Assembly (NCBI GenBank): GCA_004335835.1
Contig: RWJK01000306.1
Coordinates: 1 to 64,000, forward strand
Length of the DNA: 64,000 nucleotides
Direction: 5' to 3'
From: Scenedesmus sp. ARA3
Lineage: Eukaryota; Chlorophyta; Chlorophyceae; Sphaeropleales; Scenedesmaceae
The notes under the pieces were generated by a model that was not told the origin of the DNA, searched no databases, and saw only the letters and a list, made by a program, of their open reading frames with translations. The translations under genes and the position numbers were made by a program. Shown here in pieces: positions 32,988-45,295 of this stretch. How positions within the stretch are numbered: the first letter of the stretch is position 1; each line of letters starts with the position of its first letter.

Positions 32988-35170
32988 CTAACGCCTGCTA
33001 TTGGTTGCCCATATGCGAGCATTGTTTGCATCGAACAGCACAGCCACGCCGTCATCCTGGACCACCATCCTGTGCGGTGCTGTGCCCCTGCCCTGTGTCC
33101 CTGCCTGCCACAGCGGGCGGTTCAAAAAGTCGAATACTGCAAGGCAGACAGGTAGGCAGGCGGGCAGTTACAGGGCATTCAGCATGTGAATAAAGGCTTC
33201 TCAGCAGTGTGGCACATGTCTGCAGCTGGATGCCGGCTTGTCACAAAGGAGATGACTGCAGCATATGCATGCTGGCAAGTCGATTCTTGAACAACATTCT
33301 ACGACATACTGCTGCTTGACGCAGCAGTGACAGCAGCGACAGCGCACTTGCGCTCCCAGGTGATCACGTCACAAAATCACTGACATAATCCCCATCACAA
33401 CAGATGAGCGTCACTCACCTGCAAGGTTACCATCCTTTTCCAGCGCCAGCCTGTAAGGCTTGAACCACGATGTCATGCTGTTCTTGCTCACCCATACAGC
33501 GTTACCAGGGAATCCATTAGCATACAGCACTGCACTCCCCGAATCCTCCATGCACATCCGGCTGCGCTGATTGGGCGAGTAGAGGCAGCCAGGATTTGCG
33601 AACTTGTAGCCAGAGGGCAGCGTCCCGGGAGGAATGGGGACAGCTGGTGGCGGGTTTGCAGGAGGGGGGTTTGCAGGCGGAGGGTTCACTGGTGGTGGGT
33701 TGGCTGGGGGTGGCGGTGTCACCGGCGATGGTGGCGGTGTAACTGGTGGAGGAGGATTTGATGACACCGGCAGCACGTTTGACTGGAAGTATCCAAGCAC
33801 ATTGCCTGCAGCAGAGTACATGCAGACAACTATGCTTCCTTGCGGCCAGCCGGTGCCTCCCAGGCCTGTGTTGCAGACCTGCACGGCACATCCAAGGGTG
33901 CTGCTGCCGCGCCACACGACTTGCGTGAAGTGGCCAGTGGCAGAGCTGAAGCCAGGGTTGTTGAAGTTGTAGGACTGCACTTCATTGTACCTGCAGGAGG
34001 TGCAGAGGCGGTGCAAACGTGCAGCCGATTGCTACGCAGCGCTGCAGGTGAACTTTGATCAACATCAAAGATAAACATCTGGCATATGATCGTGCATCAT
34101 CGCTGCTGTCATGCATGTGATGTACGTGTGCAGCAAATGTATCAGCAGCCAGCTTCGCAGCCAAAAGATCAGCAGCCACAGCTTCCCATGCTGCTTACTC
34201 ACCACAGGTCGATGGCCTGCATCAGCGCTGCATTTGGGTTGCTGGTGTCGCTGGTAGCAAACAAATTCTCGCCGGCGCCGGCAGATGGGTCATGCGCAAA
34301 GTTGCAGCGGGCAGCATATGCAGCAGCTTGAGATGCCAGCGTGCTGCTCCAGGACAGAGCAGCAGCCTGATGCCTTGCACGGTAGCTGTTGTGCCTGTCA
34401 AAGATGCCTTGGTATGTGGGGCCTGCCTGGAATGCATCCACACCCGAGCCATTGCTTGCATAATCATCTGCAGCACTCGCTGCTGCGGCGGCTGTTGCTG
34501 CGCCTGCAGCAAAGGGCCGGGTGGCAGCGTTGCGGCGCTCGACTGCTGCCATTGTTGCTGCCATGCGGGACGCTCTCACTCGGGAGGTTGGCAATGGGCT
34601 GCCCACTGCCACCTGTGCTGAATCGCTCGCGTCCTGCTGAAGGATGGAGGCAGCTGGCGGTGCTGCTGTTGCGGGGTCGTTAAGCTGAATGCCTGTAGGC
34701 GTTCCGGAGGAGGCCAGAGGCCCTGCAGCAGCAGCGGCAGCAGCAACAAACGAGGCAGCAGGGAGGGCGGAGCGAGGTGGCAGCAGCGGGAGCAGCAGCA
34801 GCTGTTAGCTGTGCATGTGCTGGTGACAGAACCATGAACATGTATGATTACAGCCGCATTGAAATGCATCGGCTGATGCTTACCATGATCTGTGGACCCG
34901 ACACAGTATTGGCTTCCATCCTGGCTGTGTGACACGAGGCACGCGTCATCCACTACACTGTAGCTGTTGAACAGGTGCGGCTATTCAACTGCCACTGCAG
35001 GAGGACGGCACTGCAACAAATGCCTCACACCACGAGGGCTTGAAAGTGCAGCAAAAATTCCACTCACCTGATGCATCAGCTTGTGCTGTGACCAGCAGCA
35101 CCGGCGTCGCCAGCAGCAGCAGCAACAACAGCCCCCTCCTCACAGCCCGCAGGCCCTGCGGCGCTGCCAT
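32988..35170 (-). CDS. secreted CAP (PR-1/SCP) domain protein with proline-rich hinge and bulb-type lectin domain
   Basis: Five exons on the minus strand: 35170-35068, 34952-34884, 34722-34203, 33990-33419, 33136-32988; 470 residues. Residues 1-28 are a signal peptide (RRGLLLLLLLATPVLLVTAQ). The CAP domain (about 160-295) has RHNSYRA, GENLF, WYNEVQSYNF, GHFTQVVW and VVCMYSAAGNVLGYF, keeping the His-Glu-Glu-His set. A hinge of PPP repeats (about 310-355, NPPPANPPP units, as in algal cell-wall glycoproteins) leads to a GNA-type lectin fold (about 356-470): MCMEDSGSAVLYANG, ALEKDGNLAVFD, MVVQDDGVAVLFDANN, IWATNS. The mannose-site motif QxDxNxVxY is degenerate in each repeat. It probably acts in the wall or extracellular matrix. 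Exon 2 relies on a TAG acceptor and is the weakest part. Confidence 0.83.
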
Positions 35171-36807
35171 TGTCGATGAGCTCGTGTGCTGATGTACAGC
35201 ATGGACAACAAAAGGCGGCAGATGTTCAGTTGTGCATCTTTGTGTGAGCCGTAAGGTTTTGCTTGCCTGACCTGGAATCAAGGCCAGGTGATGATAAGCA
35301 AGTAGTGCAGCATGCTCGAGTTGCTCCTGTAGGAGGATCTGGCTAACCCAGGCCTTGAAGATAGTTGCAAAATCAAGTTGTTATACGCCTATGCCATTTC
35401 ACAGGCAGCATGTGCGCGCATGCTACTAGTCCGCCCTCCCGTCTCTGCGTCCGGGCACAGCTGCGTGCGTGCTGACGGCCTCAATGCTGAAAGCCCCTCT
35501 GTTGGGCTCAATGCGCTACGCATGGCCCTAACGTCTGTTAAACATTCAAGTAACCCGGCCAGAAAAGCATCAGACGCGTGTGGCAAGTAGCACTCCGCGA
35601 AACCCACACCTGTTTGGGTAGAGCGAACAGGCCGGAGTACAAGTTGAACGATCTGATCTTTAAGACGATGGCTATGTTCTAATGCAGAGGGATTCAGGCT
35701 ATCAGCTTGACGAGCAGTGTGCTAGTCAGAGGTTGGGGGGTTTGCAAAACGATCAGTTGAACGGCTAAACGGACGCAACGTGAACTACTTGAGGCTTCCA
35801 GTGGCGAACAGGTGCCTATGTATGGAAGGCTGTGCGCCGAGCAGGCATCATGGCATTATGACCGACTTTGCGTCTTCTGTATCGCATAAGCCAATGTTGG
35901 CTATACAGTGGTACTACTGTCATATTCAGCTGTTTTTGATCAAGGATATTGTGTTGTGTGCGTGGTAGGGGCCAGGAGTTCAGGGTCGCCAGACCGTGGA
36001 CGGACGCAAACACGCCCGGGGGGTTATCACTTGAGAAAACGATGCGACAGATCTGATTTTCCTCTTTGAATCAAAATTTAGTAGAATGACGGAGACAGGG
36101 TTGTCTATTCACAAACCAGGTGTGCTGGTAGTAAGAAATCATGGGTTGCCTAGTGACACGAGTAGGCTTGGTGAGTCTCAGCCGGGTTGCCAGTGATCAG
36201 TATAAAATTGGTACAACGTGCAAGCAGGTCAATCATTTCAAGTAGATGCAGCATAATGAGTACTCACATGGCTAGAAGTGGTCCCCCAAGGCCACCATGG
36301 CTGCTGAACCTCAGATTGCAAGCATGTGCAGCTCCTGCTTCTGCTCCTACGTGTCTTTTGCATTACCTGCTCCTACGTGTCTTTTGCATTATCAGCTCAA
36401 ATACTCAGAAGTAAGATCTCATATTTCAAAAGCTACACAGCTTCAATGTGCCTGATGCCGCACACATGCCGCACTCACGTGGAAAAACAGCCTGCATCAG
36501 CAAGCACAAAAGCCCTGCAGCACAATGTACACTTGCTGCAGTGGCAACTGCCAGCCTGGGTCCCAGCAGCGGTGGTACCAGCACACCCACAATACAACAG
36601 CACGATGCAAAAATTAGAATGTCTTCGCACCTTTCAGTGCATGAGTTTTGCAACTGCTGCAGGCCTTGCCTGTGGCGCCTTTAGCAGACGCTGAAGCCAA
36701 CCAAAAAAACACGTCATCCCTACTGCTGAAAGAGCAGCAACCCGGCTGGCCGCGTGACTGCAACGCAGCAAGGAGAAACATACACAATCATATACCCAAC
36801 AGGCACC
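35171..36807. other. intergenic, promoter side of the CAP-lectin gene
   Basis: No gene recognised; open frames are short. Contains a perfect 26-base tandem duplication at 36341-36392. Confidence 0.4.
36341..36392. repeat. 26-bp tandem duplication
   Basis: Two head-to-tail copies of a 26-base unit starting CTGCTCCTACGTGTC at 36341 and 36367. Confidence 0.9.
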
Positions 36808-39292
36808 TCAGGACTGTGTTGCATCCTGCTTGACCTCAAAGATTATCTCACCCGCTAGCTGCTCCTTTTTCACCCACTTGAAGAAGCCTTGTAAACCCTG
36901 CACCCTGGGGCTGTCTTGCTGCTGCCCACTTAGCGCCAGCATGCTGTGTCTTTGGGCCAACTGTGCTGCTGGTCTCACTAGCTGTGCTGGCAGGTACGGT
37001 GCTGCCACGCCTGCTGCAGCAGCTGGCTGCTGATGTCGCAGCTGTGCCTCCATCCAAGCAACAAGCGCAGGCGCCGCTAGCTCAATCACATGCTGCACGC
37101 CAGCAGCAACAGCAGCAGCAGGTGCAATAGCCAGCGTCAGTTACATATGATGGTAACATGTGCAGGTAGCTCCAGCTAGTTCACGCGTGCAAACATATGC
37201 AGGCAGTGTTGGGCTGCATCAGCCGACACATCACAATTGGCTGCTATGGCACTGCAGGTGCTTACCTCATGACTCGTGTGTCCTGAGTGGCACAGCCAGT
37301 CCAGCGCATGCCCTATGATGCTGTTTGTCACTTTTGCAAACTGCATGTGGCCTCCTGCAGGCACCACTTCCAGCCAGCTGCCAGCTGCAAGCACTTCAAA
37401 GAAAGCATGGTAGCTGCGCTGCTGAGGGTTGCAGGGGCCGGACACACCAGCGCCTGCGCAACGCAGCCAGGAGCAGTGGCAGTGACATGATGAAAGTTAT
37501 AAGGATGCTCGAGGGCTCTCCGCCAGCAGCATTACAGCCACAGCTTGATGAAGTGCCCTCCACATATGCCAGGTCTCCACACCTCTACACAGCAAGCTGC
37601 TGTGCAGTGTACAAGCCCCACAGAACATCGACGTGGCGTCATCCTCATCATGCATGTAAGCGCACATGTGTGCCTTGCTCAACCCACCTGCAATGGCTGC
37701 CTGCTTGTGCCGCCCTGCCAGGGCCTGCACTGCCGATCTTCCGGTATCACCAACAGCTGCAAGGCTGCTGCTGCTGCTGCTGCTGCTGCTGTCGCCGCCG
37801 CTGTCTACAGGGTCCACAAGGAATGCAGCCACAACATGTGGATTATCTGCGTGCAAATGAAACAGCAGGCATGCTCTCACAGGTGTGAAGGAAGTGACAG
37901 CTACAGCAGTGTCAAATGGATACGCAGACAGAGCGTGATTAGCCGTGCATGAACCGCAACACGCTGTTAAGGTATGCAGCAGTTGCACTGTGCAGGCGAA
38001 CCCAGCAGCAAAACAACAGTCATTCAACCCCACGGCAGACCCAGCAGCAAAGATAACAGCCCTATGTACCCACAGCAGCATGCACACACTCCGGCACAGC
38101 AATGGAAGACACGGCTACTGCCATGGCCAACAGCACACTTCACACAGCCCATATTGCAGCAGCGATTGTTGCTCTGCATGCAGTGGAAGCTATGCTGATG
38201 ATCCACGCGCCCCTGTGTATGCACCTCCCAAGTGTTCAGCTTTGTGCAGTGTTGATTTATAGCGCTGCACGGCTTGCCGCTCACCTGCAAGGTGTAGCGC
38301 TGCCAGCTTGCCTCCTCTGCTGTGGCCAGCAGTGCCAATGCGGGTGAGGTCCAGCCTGCATTTGGTGCTGGGGTGGTGCTGTAGGTAGTCGAGGAGGTAC
38401 GGCAAGTAGCCCAGCTGCAGCACGAAAGCCGTACACAACGAAAGGCAGCAGTGACGGCACAGCAGATGCCAGAAGATGCTTGATTGTGTGCAGCTGCAAT
38501 GCTGGATGCAGGGGCAGTCGAGGCCAGTTTGCAAGCAGTGTTTGGCAGGATGTGCGGCTGGGACGAGTGTGTGTGGTCGTTTTTATGCACGCTGTTTTAG
38601 CAACAGCCACACAGCACTCGCTGATGCCCAAAACTAGCGACAAGGAGCCATACAGCTACAGCATGCATAGCTGGCATACAGAGCAACTCCCCATGCAGCG
38701 CAGTGCGCTGGGCTGCTCTGCTGCCTGACATAGCGCAATCATCACTGTTCGTCAATTATGCTAGCACCAGTTGCGTAGAGCTGAGTCCCATGCAAACAGC
38801 ACCACATCCTGCTGTTGCTCGCTGCATTGCTGCCCCAACATGCGCCAGCAGCTGTGCCACCGGCCAACCCACCTCCACTTCATCAGGCACGATGTGCAAG
38901 AGCGCCAGGTCATACTGCACACAGGCAAAGCCCCAAGAGGCCAGCCAGCGGGCATAAGGCGTGTAATACGCGGATTTCAGCTGGAAGCCGCTGAAAAACA
39001 CCACCGTAGACAGGGAGCTTGTGCTGCATCGTGTATCGTTGGTTGTGACAGGAGAGCCTGGTGTCGTTGCGGTGCTGGCGCTGCTGTTGTGCAGCACTGG
39101 GAGGTGCAGGCGGGGGCTCAGCCTGCAGTAGCTGCCGCAGCCAGACTCTTCCGGCAGTACAAGAGGCTCTAGTGGCTGCTCTGCTACGTCACATGGCCCC
39201 AGGCTAGCGAAGTCTGATGTGTACTCTACTGCTGCCCTTGATCCCAAGCACAGGGTCACAAGCACGAACAGGAGTGCATGGACAACCTTCAT
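36808..39292 (-). CDS. chlorophyllase-like alpha/beta hydrolase with signal peptide
   Basis: Five exons on the minus strand: 39292-38873, 38414-38285, 37846-37688, 37453-37266, 37092-36808; 393 residues. The start MKVVHALLFVLVTLCLGSRA is a signal peptide. The chlorophyllase layout follows: STVVFFSGFQLKSAYYTPYA, LASWGFACVQYDL, LGYLPYLLDYL, the nucleophile elbow GHSRGG (Ser172), FLVDPVDSGG carrying the predicted acid Asp, a Ser-rich insert, CNPQQRSYHAFFEVL and AGGHMQF with the predicted catalytic His. Chlorophyllases hydrolyse chlorophyll to chlorophyllide and phytol; the substrate here is inferred from the family. The last 95 residues (EAQLRHQQPAAAAG onward, ending QLAGEIIFEVKQDATQS) extend past the usual domain. 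The signal-type N-terminus argues for secretory entry rather than a simple stromal enzyme. Confidence 0.83.
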
Positions 39293-39891
39293 TGTCTGCA
39301 ACAGTGAGGTTGACGTTGTGGGGTTATATGAGGCATTTGGAAGCGGAGTTCGCAGCGGGGAATGCGCAGGTACGCACGAACCCGGCAATGCTTATGCCGG
39401 CATGCTTGCTGTCAAAATCACATGCATCGTGTATATTATGATCTAGATGTTTACAAGCTGGCCAGCTTTCAGACCCGATCGCCCTTCTGCTGCCAACCAG
39501 GGTTTTCAACCGACACCACATAGGCAAAGCTGCCACAACCAGCTGCAAAGCGATGAGCGAGGCGTCAAGATGCAATTAACTGGTGTACACCACTGTGCGC
39601 TGCGTGCGATGCTTTATGCTACCTGTTCTTTTCTAGGAAAACCCCCTGTTCACACCGGCACTTCCCACTGAAATGTTACTGGCAGAGCACCACGGGGCAC
39701 CCTGACACCTCGAGCATTTCCACACACAGACAAGCCACAACCACACATATCTAGAGTCCCTGAACAAACAAGATGCAGGGCAGTCTAAGCCCAAACAGCT
39801 TGATGCAGACCACTGTTCTTGCCATGCAAAACAGCACGAGTGGGGTGCAGCACACCTCAGGCAGCATGCAGACGCCACACTTAAACAGCAC
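39293..39891. other. intergenic between chlorophyllase-like and BLISTER-like genes
   Basis: About 600 bases with no gene. It should contain the chlorophyllase-like promoter and the 3' flank of the coiled-coil gene. Confidence 0.45.
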
Positions 39892-42856
39892 TCACACTAG
39901 CGCACTCCTCCCTTGCCTGCTGTTGCTCTTGCCAAACATGCCAAACCACGACCTGCCGCCTGCCACCTTGCTGCTGGCGGTGCTGTCGTCCTCCCAGTGC
40001 TGCTGCCCTAGCACAGTACCACTCAGAGAGCTGTCCACCATGGAACCAGCAGCACTGAAAGCATCCTCAACAGCTGAAGCATAGTCACCAGGCATGTAGC
40101 TCCGCTGACCTGGCTGCACAACTACTGCTGCTGCCGCTGCTGCAGGGTTTGCAGCATGATGCAGTCCTTGCCTGCTGGCATCAGCTACACCGCTGCTTGC
40201 AGGAACAGACACCGGCAGATGCTGAGCCATATCTGCCACGTCCTGCTGCTGGTGGTGTTGGCTGTCTAGCTGCGCCACTAGCTGCTGCTGAGCAGCTTGA
40301 TGGTATAGCTGCTCTCCAGACTCGCCCTGCAGCTGCGGCTCCAGCTGCTGCTGCTGCTGCTGGGGTGGCTCAGCCGCAGTCACCCCTGCTGTGCCGCCAA
40401 CAGACTCACCGCTGCTGTCAAGCAGCACCTGCTGCTGCCCGCTTTGCTGCTGCTGTTGCTGCTGCCGCAGCTCCTGCAGCAGCTGCTGCTGCTGCTCGTA
40501 CATGCGCTGCATGTCTGCCAGCTGCTCCTGCAGCTCCTCAGCTTCCTGCTGCAGCTGCTGCTTGCGCTCCTGCAGCAGCCACGACACACACACGGCACGC
40601 GACTCAGCGTCAGCATAGCGCAGGCTTCCACTTGCGCGTAGCATCTTCTGCCCAGGTTGACCTGTTGAGGCTACTTCAGCTGCTATCTGGCCCATCACAA
40701 CACAGCAAGTACAGTACTGCTAACACCACACGCTATCCTGTGCCGCTGAGCTGGCGCAAGAATGCATCACACAGGCTTCGGGACCAGCCCCTGAGGACAA
40801 CGTCAGCTGCAGTATCAAGCACATCTCAAGCCTATCATGCCTGCTCACCTCTGCTGCTTCCAGATCAGCCAGCACTGCCCCCCAGGACTCCTCCAGCTGC
40901 ACAGCAAGCCCAGCCACGCTGCCAGCAACACGCGCCTCTTCCCGCCACAGCTCAGGCCCAACAAGCACAGCTGCTGCAGCCGCCGCAGCAGCCTTCCCGG
41001 CTGCCTCAGCATCGGGTGCTGCTGGCACATCAGCAGCGACGTCTGCTGCGTCTGCCTGTGCTGCAGCAGCTGCTGCTGCTGCAGCTGCTTCTGCAGCCGC
41101 CAGAAGTTCCGGCGGCAGCCATGCTGACAGTCCTGCAAGCACTGATGCTGCCTGCTGGCTGGATGCTACGTGGTCCTGCAGCATTGTGCGCGTGCCTTGC
41201 GACGCAACAGCCTCAGCACCAGCCTGCAGCAGCTGGCGTGGCAGGGCTGTGGCATCACTGGGCAGTGTGTACTGCTGCTGTGGCTCCACCAGGCACACCT
41301 GCACCTCTGCGTCTACCAAGGCTGCAGGCCGCGCTGCCTCTTCATCTGCAGCAAAATGACACAATGCAGGCAACAGCAGGCGCAGCAGGTGCGTTATGTG
41401 CTAGAGAACCACAAACTCAGCTGCTGTTTGCTGCCAACGAGGCTGCTACAACATGCAAGCAGGCATCCTCTAACCACGCCAGAAAGACAGCTGCATAGCC
41501 AGCACAATGGTGGCATGCCCCAGCAGCCACACTCAGCAGTAGCTGCTGTCCTCACCTGCACCCATGCCCGCTGGCATCGGCAACAGTGGGGCCAGCCCCG
41601 CGCTGCGCATGCGCGCCTCAGCCTGCATCAGCCGCGCTTTCAGGATCCTGCGCTCCGCCTGCAGCCCAGACAGCTCTGCAGTGGCCTTGCCTGCAGCTGC
41701 AGACAGCTGGCTGGCTCGCTCCTCAAGCTTGGCTGCTGCTGAGGTGGCGGCTGAGGCTTCCTTTTGTGCTCGCAGTTGCGCTGATTTGGCCTCCAGCAGC
41801 TGGTTTTCCAGTGATACGTTTTCTGCAGCCAGGGCCTGCGGCAAGCCAACGTGATGTTATGCAGCAGTGATGAACATGAGGGTCAGTTGCTGTCAGTGGG
41901 CAAGTGATAGGGCATCATGCACCAAACACACCTCCCCCATCTGGGCATTCCTGCATCAAGAGTAGATACGCAAGGCTCAGACTCACGGCTGCAGCACTGA
42001 CAGACGATCAAAAGCCATGCACGCCCAGCACCAGCACAACCATGCACGCCCAGCATCAGCACAACCATAATCACAAGCCTCAACCCAGCCCGCACTCACG
42101 TTTGCGCGCTCGCTCGCCTCTGTCGCTGCCGCGCGGTGTGCATCGCGCTCCCCAACCAGCGCCGCCATGCTCGCAGCAACCGCCTCAACCTCTGCCTCCA
42201 GCCGCTTCACTGCAGCCTGCTCTGCTGCAACCCTTGAGGCCATCTGGTTGTGCTGCTCGCCCAGCGAGCGGTTCTCCTCTGCTAAGGCTTCATTCGCGCG
42301 CGCCTGCTGCTGCAGCCCGCGCATTAGCTCCAGCTTCTCAGTGGTCAGCTCATCAATGTGCTGCTGCAGCAGCTTCAAGTTTGCCTGGGAGCGCTGCGAG
42401 CTCTCCGCATGTGCCTGGATGTATGACAATGCATTGCCAGATGCTGCTGAGGTCGATGGCGGGCCGCTGCCTGCAATGCTGCCGCTGGCGATGCTGCCGC
42501 CGACAGCAGTAGTAGATAGGCCAGGCATGCCGCTGTGGCCTGCTAATGCATTCAGGCTGACACTGGAGCCATGCAGGGGCTGCTGCTGCTTGCCAAGCAG
42601 GCCCGCCGCTGCTGCATGGCCGTTCTCTGGAGCTAGGCCCGCTGCTGCTGCTGCTGCAGATGGTAAGCTGTTGAAGCTCAGCTCGCTTGGGTGGCTGAGG
42701 TCGCCATTCGGCAGCAGCTGCTGCACAGATCCAGCAACAGCAGCAGCGGCAGCAGCAGCACCTGCGCCCATATTCAGGTAGCTATCAGCAAATGCTGCTT
42801 GTGCACTGCCATAGGCGGTTGTGCTGAGGCCGCCAACACTGTTTGGTGGTTGCTCC

Positions 42857-42888
<32 letters not shown>

Positions 42889-44791
42889 AGGCCTGAGTGG
42901 GCTTCCACCTGTGCTGCCCAGCCCGTCAGCTGCTACTGCTGCTGCTGCTGCGGGTGCGGGCGAGAGGTAGCTGTCAGCCAGGTTTGAATAGCTTTTAGAC
43001 GCCCCTACGCCCGCAGGCCTTGCCTCGGCTGCTGCTGCTGGCTGCGCTGGGCTGCTGCTGGCTGCTGCCACAGGAGCAGCAGCTGGCGCCAGGTAAGCAT
43101 CAGACAGGCTGGAGTAGCTTGACGACGCTTTGGGTGCAGCAGCCGCCGCAGCGCTTGCAGCATCCAAACCTCGTGCTGGCGAACCTTGGCTGCTGCTGTT
43201 GCTGCCAGCTGCTGGCATGCCAGGCACCCAAGGCTGCGGAGTTGCCGCCACTGCTGCGCTGCCTCCTCCAGAGCTTGCTGATTGGGGTGCTGCTGCAGCT
43301 GGGTTCCATGGCATGGGTGGCTTGCCTAGCTGCGAGCCTGCAGCTGCTGCTGGAGGGAGCACTGCTGCTGCTGGGGGCAGCACCGCTGCTGCAGGAGGCC
43401 CTCTGCCTGGTGAGCTCGGCTGGCGGCTGTGGCTGCTGCTGTACGGCAGCAAGCTGTTGAAGCCAACACCACCCTGCTGCTGCTGATCTTGCTGCTCCAG
43501 CTGCTGCTGCTGCTGCTGCTGCTGCGGTTGCTGGCTGGCTGTAGGGCCGCGGCCACCAAAGAGTGACAGCCAGCTGCCGCCACGCTGCTGCTGCTGCTGC
43601 TCCTGCTGCTGTTGCTCCCATTCCTGCCGCTGCTGCTGCTGGTGTTGCTGCTGCGCATCAAACTGGCTATGGTGAGCTTGAGCAGGAGACTGCGGCACAT
43701 GTGCTGCTGCTGCTGCTGCTGCTGCGTCTGCTGCTGCTGTGGGTGTGAATCCACTTTCGCCACTTAGCCGTGTCACAGACTCTGCCTGCGGAGGCAGCTT
43801 TGCAGGAGACTGGGGCTGCCACTGCTGGTGCGGCTGCTTCTGTGGGCTTGCAGGACTAGCCCCTGCTGCATGCTGCTGCTCTGCTGCTGTTGCTGCTGCA
43901 CCCCAAGAGGCTGCAGGTGCAGCAGGCCTGCCAGGAGATGCGTAGCCTGCAGCTGCTGGCACCTCTACAGCAGCAGCAGCAGGGGGTACAGACACCTGTG
44001 GCAGGCCCATAAGAGCAGCCTCCAGAGCTGCTGCAGCTGCGCCAGCTGCTGCTGCTCTCGCTGCAGTGGAGGGTGGCCCTTCATCCTCTGTGATCCTAGG
44101 CGAGCCATGCCACTCATATGCTGGCGCAGCTGGGATGCTGCTTGCAGGAAAGCTGCCTGCTGCAAAGCCACTTGAAGGTGCTGCTGCTGGAGCGACATCG
44201 GCAGCGGTTGGTGTTGCAGCAGCTGGGGCTGCTGCAACTACTGCTGCTGGCGGTGCAGCACCTGCGCTGATTACTGCTACAGCTGCCGCAGATGGGCCTG
44301 GCGCATCGCCTGCCGCTGACAATGCAGCTGCAGGCGCTGCTGCTGCAACTGTTGTTGCCGCTGGTGGAACAGCAAGCTCCGGCACAGCCACCGGGCCTGC
44401 AACAGGAAACAGGGAGCAACCACCGAGCAATGATTAGCTGCATACTAGTACCGAGGCCAAGCGCAGCATGCGTGCAAGGAGCATGCACTGGATGTGCAAC
44501 GCCAGAAGCATCTTGTCGCCAACTTTGTGAGGGAGCCTAGTGTGCAGCTTTACTGCTTACCTGAATCTGGCTTGTTGCTCTTCGCCTGCTGCTTTTTCTT
44601 TTTGAACTCTTCAAGCTGCGCGCAGGCACACAATTGAGCACATGAGGCAGGTGAGCAGCAACCGCCGAAACTGTCATGCAGTTGATGTACTGCGAGTGAT
44701 AGCACACTGCTCCAGCTGTGGATGATGGCAGTAAACAAACCTTTCGTCTGCCAGCCTCCGCAAGCTCCTTCTTGGAAAGGGCCTTGCTCAT
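39892..44791 (-). CDS. long coiled-coil protein, BLISTER-like (golgin-like alternative)
   Basis: Six exons on the minus strand: 44791-44741, 44615-44561, 44396-42100, 41835-41556, 41345-40849, 40686-39892; 1324 residues. The N-terminus (ELAEAGRRKLEEFKKKKQQA, split by intron 1) resembles the start of Arabidopsis BLISTER, a protein that binds the Polycomb methyltransferase CLF; similar short motifs also open some golgins and pericentrins. Residues 36-640 are disordered Ala/Pro/Ser/Gln sequence with recurring (S/A)YSSLSDAYLAP and KSYSNLADSYLSP units. Residues 650-890 are heptad coiled coil (LLQQHIDELTTEKLELMRGL, ENVSLENQLLEAK). Exon 5 is Ala-rich. Exon 6 resumes coiled coil (EEAEELQEQLADMQRMYEQQ-like) and ends GRSWFGMFGKSNSRQ. 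Cellular role is inferred only. Confidence 0.72.
42855..42892 (-). repeat. coding CTG/CAG tract (polyglutamine)
   Basis: CTG run on the plus strand, read as Gln codons on the minus strand, within exon 3 of the coiled-coil gene. Similar Gln-coding tracts occur near 43500-43650 and 40340-40570. Confidence 0.88.
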
Positions 44792-45295
44792 GCCTCCTAG
44801 ACTGTGCTATGGGGTGTGTCCCCAGCACCTGTCAACCATATGGTCGGCCGCACGCCACGAGCTCCCAATCCCTTCAGATTTTGAACGATGGCTACAAGAT
44901 TTGGTGACGACAATTAAGATCGTCCAACAGCAAGCCCGCACGGCAAACAACAGCGTGTGCACAATCAGTCCAAGTCATGAACCGAGGGGCCGCATAGGAG
45001 CCAAAGCTTGATGCGAACAGTTGAAAGCCCTGGGCAGCGCTGATTGGCAGTGTGTGCCTTGTTTAAGAATGAAATGTAACAGTCAGTTCTGTCCTCTCGG
45101 TGTTGGGGTCAAGAAGACTAAGAAACGAAGTTTAAGCTAAGCATCTTTGGCGATCAGGACAAGTTCCGGCTGATGCATGCAAACACAACAACTGCTCGTC
45201 TTCGACGTTCTCTTTGACGCTGTAATGCAAATAGGAAGCAGCAATAACGACGAATCTTATGACTTTTGAAAGTAAAAGTTAGCTGAACAGCTATT
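44792..45295. promoter_or_regulatory. divergent promoter region, BLISTER-like / Trithorax-like
   Basis: 504 bases between divergent ATG codons and free of CAG/CTG arrays, unlike the flanking genes. The AT-rich stretch 45050-45295 lies next to the Trithorax-like start. A shared bidirectional promoter is the simplest reading. Confidence 0.5.

Noticed and set aside
40149..41498. 449-codon plus-strand open frame
   Set aside because: It is antisense to exons 5 and 6 of the coiled-coil gene and consists of Gln/Pro/Ala runs from reversed repeats.
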